DNA of 63,600 nt from Euryarchaeota archaeon UBA486 (GTDB lineage: Archaea > Thermoplasmatota > Poseidoniia > Poseidoniales > Poseidoniaceae): assembly GCA_002497765.1 (NCBI GenBank), contig DAET01000045.1, positions 36,326-99,925 of the forward strand, in the 5' to 3' direction. Below are positions 8,596-18,600 of this stretch, in pieces. Below the pieces are notes generated by a model. That model searched no databases. It was not told the origin of the DNA and worked only from the letters and a program-made list of their open reading frames with translations. Made by a program: the position numbers and the translations under genes. The first letter of the stretch is position 1, and every line of letters starts with the position of its first letter.

Positions 8596-9978
8596 TCATT
8601 CCCTCAGCGTTTCTCGATGTTCTCCACACAGGTTGGACGCCAGCGCGCCGTTGATGTCCATGTTTTGTGAAAGCACCCAGTGAAGTTTGGCGACCATGGT
8701 TTCCGGTGTCGAACTGACGCCGTGGCCCAGCAGCCCCATCGCCTGCTGTTTGCGTCCTTTGGAATAGACGTTCATGTCAACCGGGCCGTGAATGCATTGG
8801 TTGACGATCACGACGGGAAGTTCTCGGTTGACGCATCGTGTCAAAATGCGCCACAGCAGAGCGTTCTCCGGAGCGTCGTTTTGCGGGTCATCAATGGGAA
8901 GGTGGCCCAAGCCCGTGCCGTGGAGGACAACGCCTTGAACGCCAGTGGCGACGACCGCTTCGATGTGCTCTGCGTGGAGCCAGGGGCCTGCAATGAACTG
9001 CGCGATTCGCTGCCCGGTCTCGTAGGTTGTTGGTTGCTGTGCCAAGGGGCGAGATGATGGCTGTTCAAGGGCCGAAGCATACCACGGCAGGGTCTCGGTT
9101 CGGAACCCCTCGTGGGTGAGCGTGAGCGTGGCAAGCGGTTGACCGTTGACGGCGTGAAATGCATCTCGACGGGACGAGTGCATCTTCCGGAGCGCGAGGC
9201 CGGAATGAACCGCCATCACACCGTCGCTTTGGCCGTGGTGCATGACGACGGAGACGCTGTCGCCCGCATCCCCGGTGGGCAGGGGGCCGTTGGCAGCCCA
9301 ATGCACGGCCGCGAGGAGGTTCTCGGTGGCGTCGGATGAACCTCGGTCGCTCGACCGTTGGGATCCGACCATGACGATGGGCCCAGCGGGGCGCGAACCA
9401 TCTCCGGCGAAGGCGAAACTGAGGGCTGCCGACGTGATGTGGAGTGTGTCGGTCCCGTGGGCAACAACAACGCCTCGGCAACCGTCTGCGAAAGCATCGG
9501 CGCATGCAGCGGCGATGATGTTCCAGTGCTGCGGTCGAATGTCATCGCTGAACATGTTGCCAATTTTGACCGCATCAAGTTGGGCAATGGCGGCCAGTTC
9601 AGGAATGGCATCCAACATTTCCTCGGGTTCAAATTTTGCCTCCACAGCTCCCGTGGCGTAATCGACTTTCGAAGCGATGGTTCCACCGGTGTGAATCAGG
9701 CGAACCCGGGGCAGGTCGCTGTCTGCTTGGGGTGCATGAAGTTCGGCTGAGGACAAAGCGGCCTTTGTGGGAAGTTCCTCCCATTGCTGGACGGCCTCGG
9801 TGGGGTAGGACACGTTGTAGCCGTTGTCAAGTTTGAGCGAAAGATGTCCTTTGGCAGCGGGTGGAAGCACCAAGCCGGTGTGTTCCACCGTCTCGTTGTG
9901 CGTGTTCACCGTGGCTTTGACGCGAACCCCGGGGTTAGGCAACGCCACCATGCACGGAAACGGGCGGACTCGCCCCAT
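8596..9978 (-). CDS. gatD: Glutamyl-tRNA(Gln) amidotransferase subunit D
   Basis: A 460-residue archaeal GatD. The N-terminal beta domain contains HLSLKLDNGYNVSY. The asparaginase-like core carries both threonine motifs, HTGGTIASKVDY and VVAHGTDTLHITSAAL, plus GSQRSSDRGSSDATEN and a KMHSSRRDAFHAVNG segment. GatD releases ammonia from glutamine for GatE, which converts Glu-tRNA(Gln) to Gln-tRNA(Gln); this GatDE enzyme is found only in archaea. GatE is not in the window. The alternative start MVALPNPGVRV at 9951 would remove nine residues. The gene is packed between the FtsX-like permease (12 bases) and the carboxyltransferase gene (4 bases), so all three are probably cotranscribed. Confidence 0.95.
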   Translation of the reverse strand: MGRVRPFPCMVALPNPGVRVKATVNTHNETVEHTGLVLPPAAKGHLSLKLDNGYNVSYPTEAVQQWEELPTKAALSSAELHAPQADSDLPRVRLIHTGGTIASKVDYATGAVEAKFEPEEMLDAIPELAAIAQLDAVKIGNMFSDDIRPQHWNIIAAACADAFADGCRGVVVAHGTDTLHITSAALSFAFAGDGSRPAGPIVMVGSQRSSDRGSSDATENLLAAVHWAANGPLPTGDAGDSVSVVMHHGQSDGVMAVHSGLALRKMHSSRRDAFHAVNGQPLATLTLTHEGFRTETLPWYASALEQPSSRPLAQQPTTYETGQRIAQFIAGPWLHAEHIEAVVATGVQGVVLHGTGLGHLPIDDPQNDAPENALLWRILTRCVNRELPVVIVNQCIHGPVDMNVYSKGRKQQAMGLLGHGVSSTPETMVAKLHWVLSQNMDINGALASNLCGEHRETLRE

Positions 9979-9990
9979 GAATGAATCGCT

Positions 9991-12432
9991 TCATTGAGAC
10001 AGGTCCTTGACTTTCTCAACGAGGTCCATTCGGCGCAGTCGCCAAATTCCGATGGGTGTCATGGCAACAGCGATGACAATCACGCCTGCCATGAGTTGAT
10101 ACGCGACGCTGGGCACGACAACGATGGCGACGAAGAACTGCCACGATGAGAATGAAGCGGCAAGGCCAACGGCGCCGCCGTAAGCAAACGCAACGCCAAC
10201 CAGTCCACCGATGATACCGATGAGGAGGCTCTCAAACAAGAGCATGAAGCCCAGGCTCCGGGTTGATGCGCCCAAGACTCGGAGGGTGGCGAGTTCGAAA
10301 TCTCGCTCGGCCACGTTCATGATCATCGTGTTGAACATGACGGCAATGGTAAACATCAGACCGAGGTACATCATGGCTTGGAAGATTTGCGTTTGCTGTT
10401 CAATGAGGCTGTTCATGCCATCGATGAGGGTTTGACGCTCAATCACGCCCATGGAGATTTCAGCCAGCGAGGCGTCAACAGTCACGCCTTCGGGCAGTGC
10501 GAGGTACATCGATGTTGCATCAACGCCCAAGGCCTCGCCAAGGTCTGCACGGAGGAAATACATCGTGCGAACCAACTCACCTCGCGTGGTGCCCACGACC
10601 GTGATGTCGTGTTCTGCACCGTTCAACAGAACAGTGTGTTGCTCCCCCACGCTCCAACCAAGGAACACCATGGAGCCTTCGTCCATCATGACCTCACTCG
10701 GGCCGTTGCTCGGTTGCGGTCGTTCGCCTTCAATGACGTTGACGTTCCGCATGCCGTTCTCGTAAGAATCAAAGCCGACAAGCGTGAACACTCGTTCCAG
10801 ACCGTCTGCGTCATCCACTGCGCCGAGCGGCATTTCAATGAGTGGCTCGTAGGTTGCTCCGCGTTCGTTGGCCCACTCGATGATGCTGGCTTCGCCACCT
10901 TCGCCGATGTACACTTGGGCGTCCCACGATTGCTGTTCTTCGAGCCCGCCGACGATGGTGTCTTGCAATCCCGCCGACATCATTTGGACCGAACCGAAGA
11001 GCATCAGCGAGATCCCCACAGCCAGGAAGGTCATCATCAGGCGAATCGGTTTTCGCACGCTGGAACGAATGGAGAGGCCCAGCGTGGTGGGCATCCACGA
11101 GGTCAATCGACGCAGCAGCGATGAACCCACCCGCATTTGATTCTGCCCGCTCAAGACCTCAAGCGGGTCAAGGCGGCTAGATTTCCATGCAGGGAAGGCC
11201 CCCGACAGAAACACCACCAGCATGGTCGGTAGCATGACGGCCGTGTACAATTCCAAAGGTACCTCTCGTTCGGTGATGGGAAGCCCGACAATGCCCTCGT
11301 AGAAATCAAGCATGCCGTTGACACCCCACGGCCCCATCAGCGCGCCCAAGCCGCAGCCGATAGCACCGATGACGAGGGGCGCGATGAGGTAGCCAGTCAT
11401 GAGCGACGTTCGGTTCACGCCCAGTGTGCGCAGCACAGCGATTTCCTTGGCTTGGCTCTGGACCAAGCGTTGCAAACTCAGCACGATGGTGATGGAGGCG
11501 ATGGCGGCGATCATCACCGTGAACGGAATGCTGGTTCGCTTGGCGCCTTCGAGGTCTTGACGCATGATTTCAACCGGCTCGTTTTGTCCTCGGTCCCTCA
11601 CCCTACCGTCCAGTTCAGCGACGTCGAGCGCATCGGACACGAGGGCTTTGACAGCGTCGATTTCATCGCCCTCGTAACCTTCGGTGTCGGGCAGGTCAAA
11701 CGAAGGTGTACCTTCAACGTCCAAGAGGAGGGTGTTGCTGCTTCCAAGTGAGGTGTTGGTCAGGCGGGCCATGCCACTGTCGGAGAGGTAGCCAACAACG
11801 TATTGCCCCGCTTCCGGAGGGAACAAGGAGCCTTCGGGGGCCATGAACACGTGCAGCGGGTGATACCCGATGCCGACAATCGTGAACTCCGCTGAGGTGG
11901 TACCGGCGCCGATGACGACTGCGTCGCCCAGCGAGAGGTCAAGGGCTTCGACCACGTGCGCATCGATGACAATCTCGTCCGCACTGGACGCCACGCGGCC
12001 TTCGCTGTGCTCGTCGGGCATCCAGACCTTGTCGGCGTTGGCGTCTTCTGGGATGCCGTGCCAGAGGGAATTGATGATGTGGGTGCCGCTTTCATTGGTG
12101 TGGAACATGGTGCCTTGCACGATGCTTCGCCCTTCACACGAGTCGAGGGCTGCGCCGGTGGAAGGCCACGAGGAACCTAACGCACCGCAGAACGTTGCCA
12201 CTTCTTCGCTGGTCCAACTTGCACTACGGTTGTCAATCCAAAGGTCGGCCAGGTTAGCGCCTTCCTCATCGTCCCCCTGGAGGGTTTCGTACATCCCGTC
12301 CAAATTGTGCGAATACCCGCCAAAGGTGATGCCCGCAAACACGCCAACAGAAACCATCAGGACGACGGCCAACAAGCGAAGTTTGGTACGCCAAAGGCTG
12401 CGTGCCAAACGTTTGTTGAGGAGCGCTGACAT
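9991..12432 (-). CDS. ABC transporter permease with two FtsX/MacB-type domains
   Basis: An 813-residue inner-membrane permease. The N-terminus has one helix (residues 20-40) followed by a large extracellular MacB-like domain. A first FtsX core (about 300-420) reads SITIVLSLQRLVQSQAKEIA with the LRTLGVNRTSL motif. A second N-terminal helix and extracellular domain follow, then a second FtsX core (about 685-800) with ELATLRVLGASTRSLGFML. This duplicated arrangement is usual for LolCE/MacB-type permeases that extrude lipids, peptides or proteins by a mechanical pull rather than channel transport. The partner ATPase gene ends nine bases upstream. Substrate is unknown; with several large surface proteins around, envelope maintenance is a reasonable guess. 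Confidence 0.88.
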   Translation of the reverse strand: MSALLNKRLARSLWRTKLRLLAVVLMVSVGVFAGITFGGYSHNLDGMYETLQGDDEEGANLADLWIDNRSASWTSEEVATFCGALGSSWPSTGAALDSCEGRSIVQGTMFHTNESGTHIINSLWHGIPEDANADKVWMPDEHSEGRVASSADEIVIDAHVVEALDLSLGDAVVIGAGTTSAEFTIVGIGYHPLHVFMAPEGSLFPPEAGQYVVGYLSDSGMARLTNTSLGSSNTLLLDVEGTPSFDLPDTEGYEGDEIDAVKALVSDALDVAELDGRVRDRGQNEPVEIMRQDLEGAKRTSIPFTVMIAAIASITIVLSLQRLVQSQAKEIAVLRTLGVNRTSLMTGYLIAPLVIGAIGCGLGALMGPWGVNGMLDFYEGIVGLPITEREVPLELYTAVMLPTMLVVFLSGAFPAWKSSRLDPLEVLSGQNQMRVGSSLLRRLTSWMPTTLGLSIRSSVRKPIRLMMTFLAVGISLMLFGSVQMMSAGLQDTIVGGLEEQQSWDAQVYIGEGGEASIIEWANERGATYEPLIEMPLGAVDDADGLERVFTLVGFDSYENGMRNVNVIEGERPQPSNGPSEVMMDEGSMVFLGWSVGEQHTVLLNGAEHDITVVGTTRGELVRTMYFLRADLGEALGVDATSMYLALPEGVTVDASLAEISMGVIERQTLIDGMNSLIEQQTQIFQAMMYLGLMFTIAVMFNTMIMNVAERDFELATLRVLGASTRSLGFMLLFESLLIGIIGGLVGVAFAYGGAVGLAASFSSWQFFVAIVVVPSVAYQLMAGVIVIAVAMTPIGIWRLRRMDLVEKVKDLSQ

Positions 12433-12441
12433 GGAACCACC

Positions 12442-13149
12442 TCAAGCTTCTTGGTCGTTGGCCAGATGTTCGTCCGAGACAATTTTTCCACTGTCGATGC
12501 GAATCACCCGGGTGGCGTAGCGAACGAGTCCCTCGTCGTGGGTCACAAACACCGATGTGATGTTTTCCTGCTTGCAAGCGCTCACCAGGGCCTCCATGAC
12601 TTTGTTGGAGGTCTCTGTGTCCAGGTTGCCCGTCAATTCATCCCCCAGCAATAACGTGGGTCGCTTGGCAATGCTTCGAGCGATGGCCACGCGTTGCTGC
12701 TGACCACCGCTGATCTCTCCGGGAAAACGGTCCACTTCAGCGTCCAAGCCGACAAGGCCGAGCAATTCCTTGGCCCGTGCAGGGTCCTTTTTGCCTGCAA
12801 GTTCCTGGATGAGCAGAATGTTTTCGAGAACCGTCAGGTCTTGGAGGAGGTTGAAGAACTGGAACACATATCCAATGTTGTCTCGTCGAAACGACGTCAT
12901 TTTTTCGGATTGGTTGCGAGGCACTTCCTCTCCGAGGAAACGGTAGGAGCCACCCGTTGGGCTGTCGAGGGCGGAAAGGCAGTTGAGCAGGGTGGTCTTT
13001 CCGGAGCCCGAGGGGCCGAGCAAAATGACCCGCTCACCTTCATGAATCTCAAAACTCACACCATCAAGCGCCTTGACAACTCCAGCGGGTGTTTCGTAGT
13101 GCCGTTGAAGATTTTTCATCTGCAGCAATGGGTCTGACATGTCGCTCAT
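12442..13149 (-). CDS. ABC transporter ATP-binding protein (MacB/LolD type)
   Basis: A 235-residue ATPase with Walker A GPSGSGKTTLLN, Q-loop YVFQFFNLLQDLTVLENI, signature ISGGQQQRVAIARSI and Walker B TLLLGDELTGNLD; the family's usual DEPT is DELT here. I chose the ATG at 13149 (MSDMSDPLLQMKNLQRHYE). The frame stays open upstream to 13254, but that part runs into the tRNA-Met gene. The next gene downstream, nine bases away, is the FtsX-type permease, so this is a complete LolCDE/MacB-like exporter of ATPase plus permease. It would act on the cytoplasmic face of the membrane. Confidence 0.92.
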   Translation of the reverse strand: MSDMSDPLLQMKNLQRHYETPAGVVKALDGVSFEIHEGERVILLGPSGSGKTTLLNCLSALDSPTGGSYRFLGEEVPRNQSEKMTSFRRDNIGYVFQFFNLLQDLTVLENILLIQELAGKKDPARAKELLGLVGLDAEVDRFPGEISGGQQQRVAIARSIAKRPTLLLGDELTGNLDTETSNKVMEALVSACKQENITSVFVTHDEGLVRYATRVIRIDSGKIVSDEHLANDQEA

Positions 13150-13204
13150 CTTCGCCCACCCGTTGCGACATTTTGAGTCTTCACCCACGGGGTGCAATGA
13201 ATGG

Positions 13205-13332
13205 TGCCGGGAGCGGGGCTCGAACCCGCGACCTTCGGATGTCTCAGACACCACAAGGGGCTTTGCACGTCATACGATCGCCTTGAAGGCTGCCCTATGA
13301 GTCCGACGCGCTACCAACTACGCCACCCCGGC
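13205..13332 (-). tRNA. Elongator tRNA-Met (CAT) with a 55-nt intron
   Basis: The minus strand folds as a tRNA. Acceptor arms are GCCGGGG and TCCCGGC with discriminator A at 13205, the D-arm region is GCGTAGTTGGTAGCGC, the anticodon stem is TCGGA/TCCGA, and the T arm is CGCGGGTTCGAGCCCCGC. The anticodon CAT is at 13299-13297. The anticodon stem lacks the three G-C pairs of initiators, so this is the elongator. An intron (13295-13241) separates bases 37 and 38, the canonical archaeal site. The three bases after the discriminator read CCA, so the tail may be encoded. The ABC ATPase gene starts 55 bases downstream on the same strand. Confidence 0.95.
13241..13295 (-). other. tRNA-Met intron with bulge-helix-bulge splice sites
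   Basis: A 55-nt insert lies between A37 and A38. The splice sites fold into a canonical bulge-helix-bulge. Loop bases CTCA pair with TGAG near the intron 3' end, giving a four-pair central helix. The flanking three-base bulges are TAG on the 5' side (cut TA|G) and ACA on the 3' side (cut AC|A). The intron-internal helix is GGCA/TGTC and the outer helix is the anticodon stem. This is the substrate form of the archaeal tRNA splicing endonuclease. Confidence 0.88.
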
Positions 13333-13454
13333 CTATCCTGTGGGTGCGCCCTTCCCTCTTTGAAGAAATCGGAAGTGGGGCTTGCGAACAACACATCCAC
13401 GAGAGACGGTTTCCAACCGATGTGTTCTAACACTTGCTCGGTTCCGCTTCGGTC

Positions 13455-14363
13455 ATGGTGGACCTCAAAACGGCCATGGCGGCGGCGCAAGCCGAGCGCA
13501 TGAAACGTGATGGGGCCAAGAACGCTGAGAAAAAGAAACGTCGCTCCGGGGCCGACCTCGGCATTGAACCGTTTGACCCGGTGAAGCATCACGGCAAAGA
13601 GCGAGCCGACACGGCATCCATGTGGCTGGTCATCTTCTACGCCTTCATCGTCACCATGATGATGCGCTACATCTTGATGCCGTCCACGACTTTGGACAAG
13701 ACGGACGTGCTCTACATTTTGCCGCTGACCATGCTCATCCTCATTCCTCAAATCCACCGCATGGTCATGCCCGAGCGCTTCAAGGAACACTACACGAAAG
13801 GAACCTGGTTCCGGGCCTTTTTCCTCTACACCTTCACCTTCCTCTCCCTCTCGTTCCTTGTGGTCAATCCTCCCTTTGGCGACATCGTGGCGCCGCAGCT
13901 GGCCGACGAATGGGCCGTGGTCATCGAACACGACGGCAACTACACCTTCGCCGACAAGGTGAACGGCGGTGAAAACGAATGGACGCTGGATGAAGGAGAG
14001 TACGTCATGGGTGGCGCCTGGCTTTTGTTTGGTCTTGCGGACAATGTGGACGACACCGGCGCAAACGTCACCGTGGTTCACAGTTTCCAGAACACCAAAA
14101 CGACCCTGGATTCCAATGCAACGTTCTGGGATGACCATGGCACCGATGTGGGTACGTGGCGAACGGCCAACAACAAGTCCGCTCCAATCCTTCTGCCTCA
14201 CGCTGATTTGGACCAACCGTTTGCCATCTTCCTTGGCGAGGGCTTGGCCGTTGGCGACCATACAATTGAAGTGGAAATTGTTGAGCAGGGGGACCCCTGG
14301 GAAAACACTCGGACCTACACGTGGACCTTTGCGGTCAACCCGCCCGACGTTTCAACCGAGTAA
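13455..14363 (+). CDS. Membrane protein of unknown function with extracellular C-terminal domain
   Basis: A 302-residue protein I cannot assign. The basic, Ala-rich N-terminus (about residues 1-50, with KNAEKKKRRSG) should be cytoplasmic. Hydrophobic segments follow at about 56-75, 82-100 and 122-140 (FFLYTFTFLSLSFLVVN). The last 160 residues are soluble and beta-rich, with GGENEWTLDEGEYVMGGAWL and a final TRTYTWTFAV strand, and look extracellular. A TTG start 21 bases upstream is possible. It diverges from the tRNA-Met gene and its last 12 bases overlap the small convergent gene at 14352. Confidence 0.7.
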   Translation: MVDLKTAMAAAQAERMKRDGAKNAEKKKRRSGADLGIEPFDPVKHHGKERADTASMWLVIFYAFIVTMMMRYILMPSTTLDKTDVLYILPLTMLILIPQIHRMVMPERFKEHYTKGTWFRAFFLYTFTFLSLSFLVVNPPFGDIVAPQLADEWAVVIEHDGNYTFADKVNGGENEWTLDEGEYVMGGAWLLFGLADNVDDTGANVTVVHSFQNTKTTLDSNATFWDDHGTDVGTWRTANNKSAPILLPHADLDQPFAIFLGEGLAVGDHTIEVEIVEQGDPWENTRTYTWTFAVNPPDVSTE

Positions 14364-14528
14364 ATCAGCGTGCTGACGAACGATCTCGTTCAACACACGG
14401 TCGATTCGCTGTCGGTCGAACCACTCCTGGCTGATTCGTCGCTCCATTCGACGGCGCCGGGCGCGAACGAGCGGTGCGAGCACGGTCCAACACAAGGCCT
14501 CCTCAAGGCGGAGCATGATGGGGTTCAT
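14352..14528 (-). CDS. Small Arg-rich hypothetical protein
   Basis: A 58-residue reading frame starting at MNPIMLRLEEALCWTVL. It is predicted to be helical and strongly basic (RARRRRMERRISQEWFDRQR), ending VRQHADLLG. A longer start exists at 14597. Nothing in it identifies a function; the composition would fit a nucleic-acid or ribosome binding role, but that is a guess. It overlaps the end of the convergent membrane-protein gene by 12 bases and sits 65 bases downstream of rfcS on the same strand. The composition looks more like a real protein than the opposite-strand frame over the same bases. Confidence 0.45.
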   Translation of the reverse strand: MNPIMLRLEEALCWTVLAPLVRARRRRMERRISQEWFDRQRIDRVLNEIVRQHADLLG

Positions 14529-14593
14529 GGTCGGCCGTTGGAACCAACCTACTGCTTCCTTTCGGGGGCCCGTTCGTGAAAACTGAAAGTGAA

Positions 14594-15550
14594 TCAAGCA
14601 CGCAAATGTTGGACGATTTGAGCGGTCAGCGCATCCAGTTGAATCTGTTCACCGCCGCCCTCGACCAAACGGTAGTCGATTTCAGCCATCCATTCCGTCA
14701 AGGCAAGTTTCGACCGTTCTTCGAGGAAATCAGCGCTGTAGAGCTCACGGTGAAGTTGATTCACAAAATCCGTACCGGCCAGCCCGAACTGGTCGAGCAG
14801 TTCACGCAACCTTCGGCGGGCGACGTGAAAGCCATCGTCTCGGCACGCCATCAAATACTGGTGGAGGGCTTCCGGGGGCGCTGTGGCTGAGGTTTCATAC
14901 ACCAGTTCTCGGCTCACGGTCGTGTTCAAGGCGGCAGCCACTTGGAGTGCCGTCAGCGCTTTGCGCAGGTCACCCTGGGAGATTCGAGTCAAGGCTTCAA
15001 CAGCTCCTTCGCCCAAGGTCAAGGCTTCAAGTTCGGCGACGTGGACAACTTGGGAGGCCACGTCGGCATCGGAGAGCGGTCTGAATCGGAAGACTGCGCA
15101 CCGGGATTGAATCGGTTCAATGATTTTGGAAGAGTAGTTGCAAGAGAGAATGAAGCGGCAGGTTTCCGCATACTGCTCCATGATTCGGCGGAGTGCACCT
15201 TGCGCATCGTTGGTCAGGGCGTCGGCCTCATCGAGGAAGATGATCTTGAAGGCTGCACCGCCGTAGGGCTGCGTTCGAGCAAATTGCTTCACCTTGGTTC
15301 GGATGCTCTCCAATTTACGCTCATCAGAGGCGTTCATCTCCAGCAGGTTCTGACGAAAATCTTGCCCAAAGATGTCCTTGGTCAGCGCCATGGCAGCCGT
15401 CGTTTTTCCAGTTCCCGGAGGTCCAGCGAAGAGCAAATGAGGGAAATTCTTGTTTCCAGCGTAGGTCCCTAGACGCTGCACAACAGCGGCTTGTCCTTTG
15501 ATTTGGGTCACCGATTGAGGGCGGTGTTTCTCGACCCAAAGTTCGCTCAT
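14594..15550 (-). CDS. rfcS: Replication factor C small subunit (clamp loader)
   Basis: A 318-residue AAA+ ATPase starting at MSELWVEKHRPQSVTQIKGQ; a frame extension to 15823 crosses the divergent promoter and is not used. Walker A is GPPGTGKTTAAMAL, Walker B IIFLDEADALT, the sensor region ILSCNYSSKIIEPIQSRC includes the SRC arginine finger, and the C-terminal collar domain follows. In archaea RfcS forms a complex with RfcL that loads the PCNA clamp at primer-template junctions. Length matches the archaeal family (about 315-330). The large subunit is not in the window. The 147 bases upstream are shared with the giant surface-protein gene. Confidence 0.96.
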   Translation of the reverse strand: MSELWVEKHRPQSVTQIKGQAAVVQRLGTYAGNKNFPHLLFAGPPGTGKTTAAMALTKDIFGQDFRQNLLEMNASDERKLESIRTKVKQFARTQPYGGAAFKIIFLDEADALTNDAQGALRRIMEQYAETCRFILSCNYSSKIIEPIQSRCAVFRFRPLSDADVASQVVHVAELEALTLGEGAVEALTRISQGDLRKALTALQVAAALNTTVSRELVYETSATAPPEALHQYLMACRDDGFHVARRRLRELLDQFGLAGTDFVNQLHRELYSADFLEERSKLALTEWMAEIDYRLVEGGGEQIQLDALTAQIVQHLRA

Positions 15551-15653
15551 GCTCCCCGTTCTCGTTGACGAGCCTCCTTCAACATTCGCATCCACGGGGG
15601 AAGGAATTTGACGAGCAAAATTTTCGTGTCTTGAGGGGTGGTCATGCCATATA

Positions 15654-15672
15654 AGGGAAAAGTCCCTATAAT
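15654..15672. promoter_or_regulatory. Divergent promoter with TATA-like boxes and inverted repeat (rfcS / giant surface protein)
   Basis: CTATAAT at 15666-15672 lies about 27-30 bases before the ATG at 15699, the right distance for a leaderless archaeal transcript. On the other strand CCTTATATG (around 15648-15656) can serve rfcS, with a leader of roughly 70 bases. Between them AGGGA-AAAG-TCCCT (15654-15667) forms a short inverted repeat that overlaps both boxes and could be an operator or chance symmetry. Confidence 0.55.
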
Positions 15673-15698
15673 GGGGAGTGGTGTAAGGGTTGAGTCCC

Positions 15699-18600
15699 AT
15701 GCGTAGCGTACGAATTGTTTCTCCCCGGGCCACCGCGCTTTTGCTCGTGTTGATGTTTATTTTCGCCGACCTCTCGCTTCCGCAAACCATGGAAGGTTGG
15801 TCCGAACTTGAAGACGAACCCACGGTCCACCGCGCAGTTTCCTATCACGCCATTCACGCTGACACCTACATCACGGCTTCCGCCCCCACCAGCACGTACA
15901 ACACCTCAGCCACCGGGACACTGGCCGATGGACCCGCGCAGGAATCACGCTTGCTGTTGCGGTTCCCAATGAATTACACGGCAAGCGACACCATCCACGA
16001 GGCGAGCATCGATTTGGAGTGTACCACCGATGCCCTCGGCCCTACTGAATTGAAGGCCTACGTGGCTCACATGGACCGGTTTTGGAACGGTTCCTTTGCT
16101 TCTTGGGTGGCCTATGCCAGCAACCAACTCTGGTCCGAAGCCGGCGGTGAAGCTGGTGCTGACCGAGGTGACTGGGAACCTCCGGCCTTGCTTTCGGGCA
16201 ACGGGACTCTCACCCTCAACGTCACCTCCATTGCGCAACAAGCGGCTCGCTCCAATTCGGCCTACCTCTCTGTCATCGTCGCATCCTTCGGGGCCACCTA
16301 CGACTGTAGCATGTCTGAGGACACCGTGGCGGCGAACCGACCCGAGTTGACGTTGGATGTCAGTGCGGGTTCCGCAGCGACCAGCGGCGCAACGGTGTCG
16401 ACCGACCTTCCCGTGGACGAAGGCGCGCCGTGGATGGAATCTGACTTCCTGCTTCAACCCGTCACCACCCCTGCGTTGTCCTACGACATGAACAGCGGGA
16501 CGGACGTCGAGATTCAACTCAGCAACGCAGATGATTGGCGTTCTGCCACCGACGAGGCTTGGCATTTCTCCACGCTGTGGTCCACCTTCGCGTCCACCGG
16601 AACGTCCGGTGCCTACAACCTCCCATCCAACCTCGCACTGACCAACGGCACCGCCATGCACATGCGTGTACGAGCCGTGGACAGCAACGATCAGTGGGGC
16701 GCATGGGATTCAACCAGTTTCCTCTTGCCCAACCTGAACGTGGTCGATAACGGCGACGGCACGGCCACCATGACGCTCGGCCCCACCGACACTGGCCTGG
16801 AGCAGGATTTCCTGCAGGACACCTTCGTCAACGAAACCAGGAAGACCTACAATTATGGCGCTGATGCCTTGGTCGAATCCAGCATGACCTCCAGCAAGGA
16901 ACGTTTGATTCACTTCCGAACGTCACTCAACCAACTCGGCCTCCACGACAACCTCACCATCGTCAACGCTGAACTCAAACTCACCCGTTCCTCCTACAGC
17001 GGCGATCCGGTGGTTTCGGTCCACGGCATGGAAGAATCCGGTCTCTGGGCAGAGGAAGAAGTCACGTGGAACCAAATGTCAGCAGGTGGCGTACAGTGGT
17101 ACGACGGTGGCCGTTCAAACGGCACCGCTACCATGGCGTTGGCGGACGGCAACCAAACCAGCAACAGTTTCACGTTTGACCTTGACCACGCTGTTCAGAA
17201 CTACCTTGACGGTGGCGATGAAAACCCTCTCGATTTGATGGTCGCTGTGCGAGGTAAGTTCGAATCCTACACCAACAATGAAGGCATCTTTTTCCACTCG
17301 GCAGAAGCTGCCAATCCAAGCGATGCACCTTCGTTTTCCATTACGTACGAATGGGGCAGCGGGGCACCACCCGCCTCGGTGAACCTCACCGCACCTGCCG
17401 ATGGCCTCGCTGTGTGGAACAAAACCGGTGACAACCTCTCGGGCAACACCCAGCCCACGCTCAACTGGTCGCAACCCGCCACTGGCGATGACATCGTGTT
17501 CGAACTCGCCACGGACGAGGACTTCCGACTTCGACAGATGCGCGTTGACACCCGTGTTGACAACGACTTCAGCCCCACAGATGGCACGCTGGCCATGACC
17601 GGTTCCAAGACCCTTGAGGTGGGGAACATGTACTTCTGGCGCATGGCCACCGTCGACAGTGACAATCACTACGGTGAGTGGGTCAGTTCGAGTTTCCTCG
17701 TCTCCTCTCTGGAGAGCATCTGGCTGGGCGGCGACCGCTACGAATTCAACTTGAAGCACGGCAACGGCTCACAGGACAATCAATATCCCGAGTGCATGGA
17801 CACCTACATCGACAGCGCCGCACCCAACGATAATTACGACGGCGATTCGGAGATGACCATCGATTACAGCCCCTTCGGCGGTGAGATCACGGCCCTGTTG
17901 GGTTGCAACTTGGTGTCCAACCTCCTGCCCGACGGCTATGCGGTCGAGTCGGCTCACCTTCGCATGTCGTTGACTTCAACGACTTTTGGCACGCCGACCA
18001 TCGGTGTGTGGGAAAGCAATCAGAACGACTGGAACGCCGAGGACGCCACCTGGTCCAGCTACGATGGTTCTAACACGTGGGCCACGGCCGGCGCCAAGGG
18101 TGCAGAGCGCGGTTCGCTGCTCGACAGCGTTTCGGTTGGATCGTCGTTCTCCGAGGGCGATTCGGTCGAATGGAACGTCACCCTTGCGGTTCAGAACGCC
18201 ATGCGTGAAGACCGTCGAGTGGACTTCATCGCCGGCATGCTCGGCGCGGGGTCTGGCGGTGCACGAACAGCCTACTTCAGCACGGCCGAGGACTCGATGT
18301 CCAGCCGACCTGAACTCTCCTTTGTCTACGTCCCAGGCTCCGACGCTCTCCCGTCCAATCCTGCCCCGGCCCTGCCACTGAACGGCTCTTGGTCCATCGG
18401 TACAGGCGTTGATTTGACGCCCATCAGCCAGCCCGAACTGGATTGGAATTTCGGGGGGACCATGGCGCTCGCTGGCTACATCGTTCAACTGGACACACAA
18501 GCCGACTTTTCATCGGTGAACAGCCTCACCTACACGTCGTGGAACGATGCAGGATTTGACGTCACCAACACCTCTTTCACGCTCCAGTCCGACCTCGATG

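Noticed and set aside
13150..13254. N-terminal extension of the ABC ATPase
   Set aside because: The extension translates part of the tRNA-Met gene and does not resemble the family; the ATG at 13149 fits.
14370..14579. Plus-strand 69-codon frame after the membrane-protein gene
   Set aside because: No start signal and random-looking composition; the minus-strand basic small protein over the same bases is more plausible, though also uncertain.
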